The notes under the pieces were generated by a model that saw nothing but the letters and a program-made list of their open reading frames with translations, made no database searches and was not told the DNA's origin. DNA of 30,067 bases from Chondrus crispus. Its lineage: Eukaryota; Rhodophyta; Florideophyceae; Gigartinales; Gigartinaceae. The DNA lies in NCBI RefSeq assembly GCF_000350225.1, contig NW_005179015.1, positions 282,643 to 312,709 of the forward strand, given 5' to 3'. Made by a program: the position numbers and the translations under genes. Of this stretch, positions 18,396-27,873 are shown piece by piece (position 1 is the stretch's first letter; every line of letters begins with the position of its first letter).

Positions 18396-19948
18396 CTCTC
18401 CAGTTTTAAAGGAAGAACTTGCCTGGGTTCTAACAATGAATTGTTGGACAGAGTTCCTGTCGAATCCAGTACGCAAAAGATCTTGTAATGCTTCATTTGG
18501 GTTCTCTTTGGTCAGGCCATCTGCAATGTTGTGTTCGGACATTATCAATCCAATGTGGGAAATCTCCTCTCGATTATAGGATTCTCGAGCGGCTGCGATG
18601 TGGATCATGAGTCTTCTTTCGATTGTTGAAGAGGCTTTTGTGACGACACCAAACATCTGAAGAGAATCAGTACGCATCTCCAGAGGTATTTCCTTCTGAT
18701 ATATTGTTTCGAGGTCATGTCGGAGCATGAAGGCTCTGTCAAAGCCGTCAGCGAATGCGTATATCTCGCATCCTAAAATGGAACGAACTACACGTTTTGA
18801 CTTCCTGCTTGAGTAGTCCAGAATATGTGCTCTGTTTGAAGCATCGCAAAGCAAAATAATAAAGCCAAGTTGTGAAGAAAGATCGTCATTCTTTGCGAAG
18901 GACGCATCCGTGTAGACCCTTAATTGTAGTGATTTCTTCTCCAAGCGGTCGTATTTGAAGCTGATAGATGCTGTTTCCTTCAGACGCTTTATGGCTTTGT
19001 TAATTTGGGAAATTTTGTATTTCCCAAACGTTTTGGGAGTGACTTGTGCAGATTTGTTAATGGAGCAGGCCATGTCAGGTCTGGTATGACCAATCCATTC
19101 AAACCGAGCACGGAAAGAGCGGAAAAACTCGAAGGAAGCATCCGAAGGGACGATTTGAAGTTGCTTTGTATACGATTCCTGTCCAATCGAAAACGATGAA
19201 GGGGCCAAAGCCTTAATTTGCGATCCGAAGAATTCGAAGTTATCCCACACACGTGGTTTGGAGTCGAATCGTTTGAGTGTCCTTTCCGTTAACTCCTCCA
19301 TTCTTTCGTTTCCGGCAAGACATCCATCATTAACATAGTGTCCCATGACACCGTCTACGTCTTCATCGTTTCTTTTGATGTACAGTGATGAATCTCCACG
19401 CATTGGTTCTAATAGTAGTTCTTCGCGTGCATGTCGATCCATAGTGACACCCCAATAGTCACCAGCGTCGGTCGTCATATAGATTGGTTTCAGAAGGTGA
19501 AGAATGTCCTTCTCATCAAGCTTAAAGAATTGAGGTCCCTTTTATTTGGCAACAAGAACAGTTGTCCGGTCAACTCCTCCTCGCTTTGGAGATAAGCTTG
19601 GTTCATGTCATGCGCGAAAATTCGGAATCCTTTCACGGCAGCAATGGAGATAATAAGTCGCGTTGAACTTTGACGCAAGGTAGTAATATTGTGCACCATG
19701 ACTCTTTTCTCCTTATCTCTGTGGCCTTGAGCAACAAAGCGCGCCTTAGCCCTTTGAGTTTCCGATCCAACGTTTTTCATGGTCAACACAAATCTTCCGC
19801 TCAATACGTTAGCTCCCGTCGGCAGTTGTGTCTTGGGGATGACGCGCCAAGTTTTACGTTTCAGCAGTCCTTTGACCTCAACATCCTTTGCTATGTTGAA
19901 CATCTTAGAGTTTGCTCTAGGATCGTCGGCTTCCAGAATTTCTGTCAA
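18384..19948 (-). pseudogene. Copia reverse transcriptase/RNase H, broken
   Basis: Two ORFs in different frames. The first (19948-19490) has KARFVAQGH and RIFAHDMNQAYLQSEE, the latter holding the first catalytic Asp. A frameshift near 19540 joins it to 19478-18384. That part contains GHYVNDGCLAG, where the active-site YVDD has become YVND (codon AAT at plus-strand 19329-19331). RNase H follows with VYTDASFAKN, LGCEIYAFADG, MRTDSLQMFG and HNIADGLTKENP, so all four acidic sites remain. The enzyme copies the element's RNA into DNA. The Asp-to-Asn change alone should abolish polymerase activity in the family. Confidence 0.95.
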
Positions 19949-21407
19949 GTGTTCGTGGGCAGTGCAACTGAGATGTTTGGGTTCTCATCAGCAAAGGCGG
20001 CAAATATGGATTCCCTTTGGGAATGTGGCGCTCCAACAAGATTCGCTGTCGAGATTTCGAGCTCTCTATCTCTCAAGCCTGAAAGAACGTCTTCCAGTTC
20101 ACCAATGATGTCTGGATTCGTAATTTGTGCTACTTGTGCATCGTTTTGTGGGTCTGCACTTTCGATACCCAGCTGTGAGGCTCTCTTCGTTAATTCCAAG
20201 CTGGGGTCGTTCTGGGGTTGAAGATACAGCTTTACCTTGTCAACAGAGACTTGCATTGCGGAGCCTTTCACGTCGAGTCGGAGTAACTTTCCGTCGCTGT
20301 CGAGTACCTTGAAGGGCCCTGTCCACTTGTCTTCGGGCTTCTCCCGATACACGAGAACATCAGATCCAATCTTGATATCCTTCATAGCCGCTGCTGGGAC
20401 GTTCGCGCGAATAGCGCTGCTTAAGGGCTCCTTTGCTATGGCAGTTGCCATCTCCTTACGATCGGAATGCATCGCCTCCATTCTAGAAATCTGTTCAGGG
20501 AGTTCAGAGGGGACCACAGGAATTCTCGGCATAACCCCAAAGATCAAGAGGGTTGGGACCAGGCCTTGGGGGCCTGCACTATCATTCATGGCCTTGATTG
20601 CAAACATAACAGCGTTTTGAGGACTGATGCCTGGCTTTGCGAGATGAACTTTTCAATAGATTTGACTCAAGAACGAGTGGTATCTCTCCCCAACGCCAAG
20701 GGCATTGTGGCTTTTTGAACACCTGACGATTTGTGGTTGATTCCAGCCATGAGTAGCAAAGTACTCCACCGCTGTGACTGAAATTGTGTTCCCTGATCTG
20801 TGGCGATCGTGTCCGGGAAGCCAATATACACAGAAACCCATATACGCATAAAAGTTTCCCAGGTTTCCTCTGTGGTCTCACTTCGAAGAAATGCAGCTGC
20901 AGAGAATTTCGTATCCCTATCCACAACATGAAGGACGGACTTTCCTTCGAGAAACATGATGTCCATACAGGCAGTGCGGTTTAATACAACATCCTTTTCG
21001 GGCAGAGAGACTCTGAAGCGATGTGGGGCATGGCTTAGTCGCTGGCAAAGCTCGCAAGTGTTCTCGTTTTTTTCGAGGTCACGAAGGACTTCGGGAGATG
21101 TCTTTTCTGGAACGCCTCTCTTCATCAGTGAGTACAGTCTTTCGGACTTTGGGTGATAAAAGTGCTTGTGAATTCTAACAAGCTCGGATTGAGTGAAGAG
21201 TATCTCCGGTTTCCATTCGTAGTAAAGGTGTCCTCTTTTGCTCATGAATGGAACATCCCAGCCTTCGCTTTTCGATGAAAGCCGCTGATTGTCCGTGTCC
21301 GAAACAAGTTTGAACCGTTTCATTGTATCTAGACCCAGCAAAAACGGAATTTGAATATCTACAACGTCAACAAGCATCTCTATGAAATGACTTTCGGTAA
21401 TAGGCAC
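19945..21407 (-). pseudogene. Copia integrase, broken
   Basis: The upstream ORF (21407-20667) carries the end of the protease (LLGLDTMKRF), the zinc-binding H-H-C-C domain (HKHFYHP ... CELCQ) and the first two catalytic residues (CMDIMF, ATDQGTQF). A shift in an A5 run (20711-20717 on the plus strand) moves it to the next frame, where GVGERYHS supplies the Glu. With the shift allowed for, the D-to-E gap is 35 residues, as expected. An in-frame TGA at 20653-20655 follows, then the C-terminal domain (20607-19945) with DVLVYREKPEDKWTGPFKVL. A last frameshift near 19950 separates it from reverse transcriptase. The protein would join element DNA to the target site. Confidence 0.93.
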
Positions 21408-21950
21408 TCATATGAGAATTGTTTCCATACTTGAGTGTTCATGAGTTCCAAAGCTGAACGTCCGGGTGGGAGAGTCTGTCTGCAACTCAAAGGTGACATT
21501 TGAAAAGTCACAGTATGCTCGAGCTTGCCTTTTTCCGATTACGGTTTTCTGGGCGGCGGAGTCGATGCACGCTCCAAGGAAGGTATCAGTTGCCTTCAGT
21601 TCAAAGACATTGTTCGTGAAGTATACGTCTTCGGCACTTCCTTCATTTTCGATATCGGGTAAGGCAGATTCATTAGTATCAATGTGTTCTTCTTGGTGTG
21701 AGCTTGTCACCAAACTCTCAAATATTTCGGAGTCATTTGTTGCCGGGGTTGATGACTGGGACCTGTCTTGTCCGCCGTCAATTTGTTCGCATAGCTCCGC
21801 GAGTACCTGATGGACGGCGTACGATTGTGTTCCTTTCTTTTTTGCAAAGTACTCAATCTTTCTTGAGGCTGCCCGAACCGTGTTTTGGGGCTTAAGGCAG
21901 TCTTTCAAGAGGTGGTTTCCACTACAGTTGAAGCATCCCTGCACGGACAA
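21408..21950 (-). pseudogene. Copia nucleocapsid zinc knuckle and aspartic protease
   Basis: Same frame as gag, separated from it by the TGA at 22038-22040; the codons between are open. It begins with a zinc knuckle, CFNCSGNHLLKDC, which is CX2CX3HX4C, one residue shorter than the usual CX2CX4HX4C. An acidic linker leads to the protease active site LGACIDSAAQKTVIG. The frame ends at a TGA (21408-21410), after which protease sequence continues in the same frame (VPITESHFIEMLVDVV). The protease would cut the polyprotein into mature parts. Confidence 0.92.
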
Positions 21951-22037
21951 GGGGTCAAACCTAGTCTTTCTTTGTGGAAAAGGTTGAGAGCTTCGGTTGT
22001 TTTCCCCGTTGAACGGCCGTGACGGCTTTGCAAAAGT

Positions 22038-23387
22038 TCACCTTAGCCCTGTAGGATCTTTCATGTATCGTCCCTGGCCTGTGTACAGAATTCCAGTTGT
22101 GTTCTCTGGTACTGAGGATCTTCTATGTTGTTCAGCTGTGTCTCGGAGGTTGGCAAGAGCCGCTTCTTTGTCAAGTTGAAGCGCGACTTCCAGTTCTGCG
22201 TATAATTGCTGGAAAGTAAGATTGTGAGTTGCTACTCGGCTAAGAGGTTCATTAGACCACGGCATATCAACAACTGCATTGCGAAGAAACTCGACTTTGT
22301 GAGCATCCCCTTGGTGTGATCGAGGGGCTTGCCTGGACAATTTGATGAATGACTTGTAGATCTTGGAGAGCGCTGCAGATGACTCCACGCCTTGCGTGAT
22401 GTAAGAGGACACGCGAAGTGAGTTAAGGTAGTTTTTCACTCTGGTCTGGCGTACGGGGGAGTTGTACTCATTTTCTAGCATAGAGACTGCTTGTTGGAAG
22501 CTTGAAGCGTATCCATCTACTTTGTCAAGGTAGTACCTTTCGGCATCTCCTTTAAGTAGGTTGTGTGGATACTGAAGCTTCTGTGAAGGGTTCAAGTTGT
22601 AGTCTCTGCTTATCTGGGAGTACTTATCCACAAATTCCATCCAAGATTCTCCTAAGTCGCCTGAGAACTTTTTATCTCTTTCTTTCAGTCGCATGGCGAT
22701 GTTGTGCCCAAGGTTTCCGACTGAGGCATGTGTTCCCGGAGTTTCTGTAGTTCTGGAAGGGGCTGAAGATTGAGAAGCAAGTTGATTATTGAGATCAGTC
22801 CGAGGGCGGCATCCTGCTGCAATGATAGCTCTTACCATTTCCACTGCAGCCTGCGTGTCTTCAGTTTCCTCGTAGAGTCCATGGGCGAGGGTGTTTATGA
22901 CACGGTGCAATGAGTGCTGTTGCAGATTTGCACCACGGGAGTCCAAAAAATCACGTAGCTCAATGTGGACTGCTGGGAGGTCACAGATTTCTTTCCCAAA
23001 TACTACTGCGGGTGGGAACATCTCCGCTGCAGCTCTCTTGACTTGTATTCCTGTCAGGTCCGCATTGGATTCAAGAACTCGGACAGAGCTGATAAATCCT
23101 TTCTGTTCGCTAGTCAGTGCGCCTAATGATTCTGCAGTCACGATTCTCATGAACGCAGTACTGGGAGGTGAAGAGGAGCTTGAAGGTAAGCCTGATAACC
23201 TGTCAGCCGAAGAATTGTCTTGATTAGACGTTTTCGATTTTTTGGCCGACCCGCTACGCTGTTGCACTTGCAAATGTTGAATAACACTATAGGCTTGCCC
23301 CTCTGTTCTTGTAAAGCCACCGCCGGCTCCGTAGTGCGGAAGTATTACAAAAGGAAGAATAAATGCGCTTGAATATATCTGCTCCAA
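22038..23387 (-). CDS. Copia gag (capsid region)
   Basis: A 449-codon ORF that occupies the gag position. It has a Copia-type capsid segment with SWMEFVDKYSQISRDYNLNP, LKGDAERYYLDKVDGY and FQQAVSMLENEYNSPVRQTR, followed by QLYAELEVALQLDKEAALAN. These resemble the retrotransposon gag family in order and spacing. The first codon is TTG, and an in-frame TAG lies just upstream, so the real start is probably a later ATG, such as MRIVTAESLGALTSE at about 23150, unless a leader exon is spliced in. It ends at a TGA in the middle of what should be gag, before the zinc knuckle, so only a truncated capsid could be made. Confidence 0.85.
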   Translation of the reverse strand: MEQIYSSAFILPFVILPHYGAGGGFTRTEGQAYSVIQHLQVQQRSGSAKKSKTSNQDNSSADRLSGLPSSSSSPPSTAFMRIVTAESLGALTSEQKGFISSVRVLESNADLTGIQVKRAAAEMFPPAVVFGKEICDLPAVHIELRDFLDSRGANLQQHSLHRVINTLAHGLYEETEDTQAAVEMVRAIIAAGCRPRTDLNNQLASQSSAPSRTTETPGTHASVGNLGHNIAMRLKERDKKFSGDLGESWMEFVDKYSQISRDYNLNPSQKLQYPHNLLKGDAERYYLDKVDGYASSFQQAVSMLENEYNSPVRQTRVKNYLNSLRVSSYITQGVESSAALSKIYKSFIKLSRQAPRSHQGDAHKVEFLRNAVVDMPWSNEPLSRVATHNLTFQQLYAELEVALQLDKEAALANLRDTAEQHRRSSVPENTTGILYTGQGRYMKDPTGLR

Positions 23388-24360
23388 CTATGCCGGCCAG
23401 CGTCGTGTAGTCGAATTTAGGATCCAGCGTTATAACACCACGTCAATGGCAGACCCCCCGTTGATACTCGAGTCCCCACAGGAACCCCCAGCCCTGACAG
23501 CCGGCACCCGGTTATCCCAAGGTGTGAGTTCAGCAGCGTCAGAGGACGACGCTCCGTGCCCCAGGCACCGTAGAACGGTTTCTAGACAGGCACGAAGTCG
23601 CCGGGGCTGAGGGACTTTTTACAGTAAAAAAGTTTGCAATCTGATGCAGCCTGTTCACCCCACCCTTTTGTTTCAAGTTGCCACTCTTTCCTGCCGATTC
23701 AGGATCCTAAAAACAAATACGCAACCCACAGCGAACAGCGATAATAAAGCTGATATTTTGGAAAAGGGGCACCCAACCAAAACACCAGTAGTTAGTCCAG
23801 AACAGAAAAAGCGACGAAAGCGGTCGCTCACAGCGGAGCGCAGTACGACCGATGACCAACAACCAATGGCCCGATCGTACGGCAGTCACAGCCAACGCGA
23901 GCGCAGAACCGGAGCAGAGCACAGTGCCAGTGACCAAAGACAACGAGTAGCGGCGGCGTGCAGCAGATGCGGACAACGAGAGCACGCAAAAGCGGCAGAG
24001 CCCAGCGCGCGTGCAGAGCAGGAAAATGCAGCGCGAGTGAGCATCGCAGACAAAACACAGAGCGCGCAGCAACAGACTCAGGCGTGAGTGGGCTGCAGCA
24101 GCGAGTAGGGCGAGAAAGTAGCAGCGACGAACGCTCCGAGCGCGTAGCAGCAGAGTCAAAAAGTTGCTTTGAGAGAGAGGGGACAACGGAGGGAGGCGAT
24201 GGAGAAGGCTGGAGGCCAATGGTGAAAACGGAAAGGAGACTTGCGAAATGGGGTGAGGATGTACCGGCGGCGGTTGAGTGGGCAGCCAATGGTATTCACG
24301 TAAAAAGACAGTTTTCGTAGATCAGAGGTGCGCGTTTCTTGATAAAGTGTAATTGATCAA
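23388..24360 (-). other. Copia leader, about 970 bp, pyrimidine-rich in the sense direction
   Basis: Lies between the 5' LTR and gag. From about 23810 to 24240 the plus strand is poor in T and full of GAG, CAG and CGA runs, so the element's RNA would be pyrimidine-rich there. Long ORFs are open on both strands in that part. The plus-strand ORF at 23644-24087 (147 codons) encodes an Arg/Gln/Ala-rich basic protein, and a short plus-strand ORF at 23446-23610 starts MADPPLILESPQEPP. Neither is recognised. A leader this long is unusual for Copia. Confidence 0.6.
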
Positions 24361-24639
24361 TGTGGTATTTCACAGAAATACGCAGGTGAGGTAGGAAAAA
24401 TAAAGAGAATTTTATGTTCGTCAACCCTTCGACCGAATTGATATCTCGCAATGATGGGGGCTCGTGTGATCGAGCAACTCTACCTGCAGGATGTCGAACA
24501 ATATTCTGTCTGTCTCTTCTTCTTCCTCTCTCGCTATCCGAGAGAGGGCCTTGCTTATAAAGGCAGAGAAAAAAACAGGCAAGTGTATCTACCTTACAGT
24601 AGTGCACAGAAGTGCACACGTAGGTCACTATTTTCTACA
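24361..24639 (-). repeat. 5' LTR of the Copia element
   Basis: 279 bp with TG...CA ends, followed by the right copy of the GTCAG target duplication. It contains the presumed promoter of the element. Confidence 0.96.
24554..24563 (-). promoter_or_regulatory. Candidate TATA element in the 5' LTR
   Basis: The minus strand reads CCTTTATAAG, the best TATA-like sequence in the LTR. It is identical in the other LTR at the matching position. Transcription would run leftward into the leader. Confidence 0.45.
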
Positions 24640-24644
24640 GTCAG

Positions 24645-25029
24645 TAGGCCTTTCTAGTAGGCATGGTCCATTTGCACAGTGATTATGTGTTCTCCGTTGT
24701 GCCCTTACTGTACCTGTGGAGCGCAAAGCACCCCCACAATTATTATTCAATTACTGAGAACAAGGATCATTACATTAAAGATTGGCGAACATATAATATT
24801 GTCCGCAATCTGTTGACAGCGCTGTAAATTCTGAAAATAGATACTTACTGCTGAGACTGTCAATGATCACGGCTTGGACAGCATACAACAATGCGCTTGG
24901 TTGAATTCTCTTCCCGCCCATTTTCAAAACTCACGGCACAGAACCCGGCCAATCCGTTTCACCACAAAACCCATATGCCGTACAGTAGAATGTTCGTGTT
25001 CACACAGTCCCGAGATCCCACTCCACACC
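24645..25029. other. Spacer between the Copia element and the second DDE transposase
   Basis: No gene. A CATATAATATT stretch at about 24789-24799 lies about 235 bp before the transposase start. That is close to the 228 bp between TATA box and start in the related gene at 9554-10852, so it may be the promoter. The ORF is open upstream to 24874 but those codons are not shared with the relative. Confidence 0.4.
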
Positions 25030-26316
25030 ATGAGTCATATTGCACACACCTCACCAGGCGATGCTCGCAGTCTCCTTGCAGAGTTGGCTGCAGAACGCAG
25101 TAATGAACTCAACCAGTATGACGAGGACCCCGCTGACATTGACAGTGACGAAGAAACGGACTCGGACTGTCCCATTCTGGATTCTTTTGTGGCTGATGGA
25201 GGGGAGATCGCGGTTTTGCAGATGACAAATTGCACACTTGCAGAATATCGAGGACTGTATGGCCGTCTATGTCCATTTCTCGTCCAGAACTACAACGTCG
25301 GTCGCGGCAAAAGGTCAAAGTACAACGTTAAAGATGTCCTCTTTATGGCACTTACCGTGTGCAAGACCGGCACGATGTGGGACTTCGCCGCGAAAATATT
25401 TAACATGAAAAGCACGTCATTTGAAGGACTGGTCACAAATTTCATCCGGATGGTTACACCCTTTGCCTACGCCACATATTTACAGCGGGCTGCGAAGAAG
25501 TTCAAAATGGCACGTGTATTCTCAGGTCAATCGCAATTCCGAGTATATGGCATGGCGAGGTACGCAACGGACGTAACCTTTCATCACAAAAACCGTCCGC
25601 GCGGAAATCATGAGGAGGCAAAGGGACATTTTAGTGGGAAGCACAAGATGTACGGATACAAGACCGAGGTGAGTGTGTTACCGAATGGCCTAGCAATTGG
25701 GGCGAGTAGACATTTCATGGGATCCGTTGCAGACGTTGACATATTTTATGATAACATCGGATGGCACAAAGAGGAACTCCGAAGATCTTCGGAAGAGCGT
25801 AATGTCACTGACGTTGGTCCGTTGATAGAGCGTTTCCCGAGATATTGGGCAGTTCTGATGGATAAGGGCTACCAGGGAGCTGCTCGAGACGTGCGGGAAA
25901 TCGTTCCTGTCAAGAAGCCGAAGGGGCGGGATTTGACACGAGCAGAGATAAACGCTAACAAACCAATTTCCTCGGATCGCATTATTGTCGAAAACTTCTT
26001 CGGTCGACAGTGTACGCTTTGGGTATTGATGGCTAACAAATGGAGGTGGGCTGAGTCGAACTACAATACGTTTTTTCAATTTACTCTGGCCTTAACTAAT
26101 GCACATGTGCTCCTGCATCTGTTGAGAGATGAAGATGGTAACAAGAGAAGGCAAATTATCAACAGGCGCTTGCGCATTGTGTAAAGTACTGCTGTGAAAC
26201 GTCGCCGTGTACAAGAGCGCTACAGGGTTCGTCGTCGTGCGTGCATTGAGCAAAGGTTGCCATGCAGGTATTTGTTGCAGGGGGCAGGTGCTATGACTGA
26301 CGAGGAAGCAGAGTAA
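25030..26316 (+). pseudogene. Second DDE_4-type transposase, relative of 9554-10852, with a late in-frame stop
   Basis: Shares the layout of the transposase at 9554-10852: an acidic N-terminus (DIDSDEETDSDCPILDSF), GMARYATDVTF with the first Asp, GNHEEAKGHFSGKHKMYGYK, VLPNGLAIG, AVLMDKGYQGAA with the second Asp, and DRIIVENFFGRQCTLW with the Glu. The start ATG at 25030 is chosen because the relative begins at the same point. A TAA at 26182-26184 ends the ORF, but the same frame goes on with VKRRRVQERYRVRRRACIEQ and a GAGAM motif that also ends the relative (GAGAMLD), to a stop at 26314-26316. So the stop removes the basic tail of about 43 residues. The catalytic part is intact; whether it works without the tail is unknown. 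Confidence 0.9.
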
Positions 26317-26815
26317 ATGCGCGTCAGTTGCGTATCACAGGAACTAAAACGATCACTGTACTTGAGGCCGACCTCGGCAGTTAGTGATGATTTATGAGGT
26401 TATGCCGTAAATGCCACGCCATTTCAATCAAATTGGTGCGAAAGCATCATTTTGTAGATACAGTGCCTCCTACGATATAGCGCTATAGCGTCACATACCT
26501 CTAGCTATGGCACTATTGGGGGATGGCACTATATAAAGGAGGCTCAAATACATATATTTGGGGACAAAGCACACTGCTAACACAAACGCAACAAAGCCTG
26601 TATAACACAACTAAATAACTTCATCCTTTGAGTACTGAACCATGCCGGATGATACATGTGTGAGCTTATGATAACCTGTGCCAGAGGGTGAGCCATAGCA
26701 CTATATACAGGAAAGCACTACTAAAGTTGGCACTATTGAGCGACCCCCCCTGTACTGTGTATTCCACTGGCCACATCATCTATGATGCGGTGGACTGTGA
26801 CTGCTCTCAAGACCT
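26317..26815. other. Non-coding flank with GCACTAT motifs and a TATA box
   Basis: Contains the palindrome ATAGCGCTAT (about 26479) and two pairs of motifs. GGCACTATTG and GCACTATATA occur close together at about 26515-26537, and again in reverse order at about 26695-26745. The second motif forms a consensus TATA box (CTATATAAAGG, 26530-26540, plus strand) with no credible gene downstream. It may be part of a small element or the end of the transposon to the left. Confidence 0.4.
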
Positions 26816-26934
26816 AATGTTTACCCAGTGGCAAGTAAATGTTTACCTCGTCGAAAGTAAACGTTTACCCCGTGGAAAGTAAATGTTTACCCCGTGTCAA
26901 AAAGTAAACATTTACTTGCCACTGGGTAAACATT
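26816..26934. repeat. Cruciform-like array of GTAAAYGTTTAC palindromes inside a perfect 31-bp inverted repeat
   Basis: Arms 26816-26846 and 26904-26934 are perfect reverse complements. The array holds four 12-bp cores: 26835-26846 and 26879-26890 (GTAAATGTTTAC), 26857-26868 (GTAAACGTTTAC, a perfect palindrome) and 26904-26915 (GTAAACATTTAC). Spacings are 22, 22 and 25 bp, with a connecting CCYCGTSGAAA. GTTTACCC and GGGTAAAC half-sites flank the set. Confidence 0.92.
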
Positions 26935-26945
26935 GACCACCCGTC

Positions 26946-27365
26946 TAATTTTCTAGTAAATATGTTCCCGCTACTGGGCAAATCAATACGAGAATGCCAT
27001 TTCCACTGCTGCATGCGCATGGACGCTCTATATTACCTATGTACCGCACTTGATCTTCTGGATGATGTAAACTGGACTGTTTTCGGTAGTGAAAAATCGA
27101 TAGAATCTTGGTAAATCATACAAATGGATGTAGCTTTAACAATTCTCATGAGTTCGATCTGTAAAGTCCAATTCTCTACCATTGGTGAAGCTGTCTCGGA
27201 TTATGCTGCGCTTATGAGACTAAATTACTTAGTAGTAAAGCGCAAATGAGAAGGCAACATCCTACAAACTTTAATATACATAATCCAACTTCAAGATAGG
27301 GAGTGTTTTTCTATGGCAAAGACGCTTGATCGTGGCGACCTACATACTGTGCTCTCATCATGTGT
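26946..27365. other. AT-rich DNA, no gene seen
   Basis: About 400 bp with no ORF over 60 codons that shows protein character, and no repeat noticed, lying between the two palindrome arrays. Confidence 0.5.
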
Positions 27366-27565
27366 TTTGAAACTCCAAAAAAGGACCCAAAACTCATCAT
27401 GAGTTTTGGAAGGCCGAAAAGGGACCCAAAACTCATTATGAGTTTCGAACCCCCACAAAAGGTATTCGACACTCATTATGAGTTTCGAGTACCAAAAAGG
27501 GGGTTCGAAACTCATAATGAGTTTCGAACTCCCAAAAAAAGGTATTCGATATTCAAAATGAGGTT
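27366..27565. repeat. Minisatellite of about 39-40 bp, five units, each with an ACTCATNATGAGT palindrome
   Basis: Cores start at about 27392, 27431, 27471, 27510 and (degenerate) 27550, giving a period of 39 or 40 bp. Each core is a 13-bp palindrome such as ACTCATTATGAGT. Between cores lie A-rich and G-rich linkers (CAAAAAAGGACCCAA and variants). ORFs of 74 codons are open through the array on both strands because the period is near 13 codons; they are repeats, not genes. Confidence 0.9.
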
Positions 27566-27873
27566 GACACTACATATTCCGTAAACAAGTTAACATTTGC
27601 CTGCTGTTCACTTAACATTAACCACCTCAGCAAAGGTCAAATGCAAACATCGACCCTGAAAACAGGTGATTTACTCAAATCATGAGTATAGGACCCATGA
27701 AACAGGGCGTTCCATACTCGAAGTGGTAGTTTAGTCAGTCTTTTAACAGGACTATACGCTTTTTCAAAGTCCGTAGGTCGCTGAGTGATCTTCAGAAGAA
27801 ATATGGGACTCAATAGGATAGCACAGATAGCTTCAACACATAAGTCTCGATACCATTTTACTTTCGTGCCTAC
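27566..27873. other. Spacer between minisatellite and Mutator-like gene
   Basis: About 300 bp of AT-rich DNA without ORFs of interest. It will include the 3' UTR and possibly the terminus of the Mutator-like element. No terminal repeat was matched. Confidence 0.4.

Larger units (their letters stand above)
18117..24639 (-). mobile_element. Full-length Copia (Ty1/copia) LTR retrotransposon, inactivated
   Basis: A 6523-bp element on the minus strand. Its two LTRs of 279 bp begin TGTGG and end CTACA on the plus strand. It is flanked by the perfect 5-bp duplication GTCAG (18112-18116 and 24640-24644), which proves insertion as a unit. The gene order, read leftward, is leader, gag, CCHC/protease, integrase, reverse transcriptase/RNase H. 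Integrase before reverse transcriptase is diagnostic for Copia. The LTRs differ at 8 positions, about 97 percent identity. Damage: TGA stops at 22038-22040, 21408-21410 and 20653-20655, frameshifts at about 20711-20717, about 19950 and about 19540, and YVND in place of YVDD. No tRNA primer site beginning TGG follows the 5' LTR. A purine-rich ACTGGAGAG abuts the 3' LTR. Confidence 0.97.

Noticed and set aside
23707..24219. Hydrophobic 170-codon sense ORF in the Copia leader (possible env-like gene)
   Set aside because: The hydrophobic residues follow from the pyrimidine-rich strand. No signal peptide or ordered membrane topology is seen, and env-like genes normally lie after pol.
26816..27565. 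CRISPR array
   Set aside because: The regular repeats have repeated, not unique, spacers; the setting is eukaryotic and no cas genes are present.
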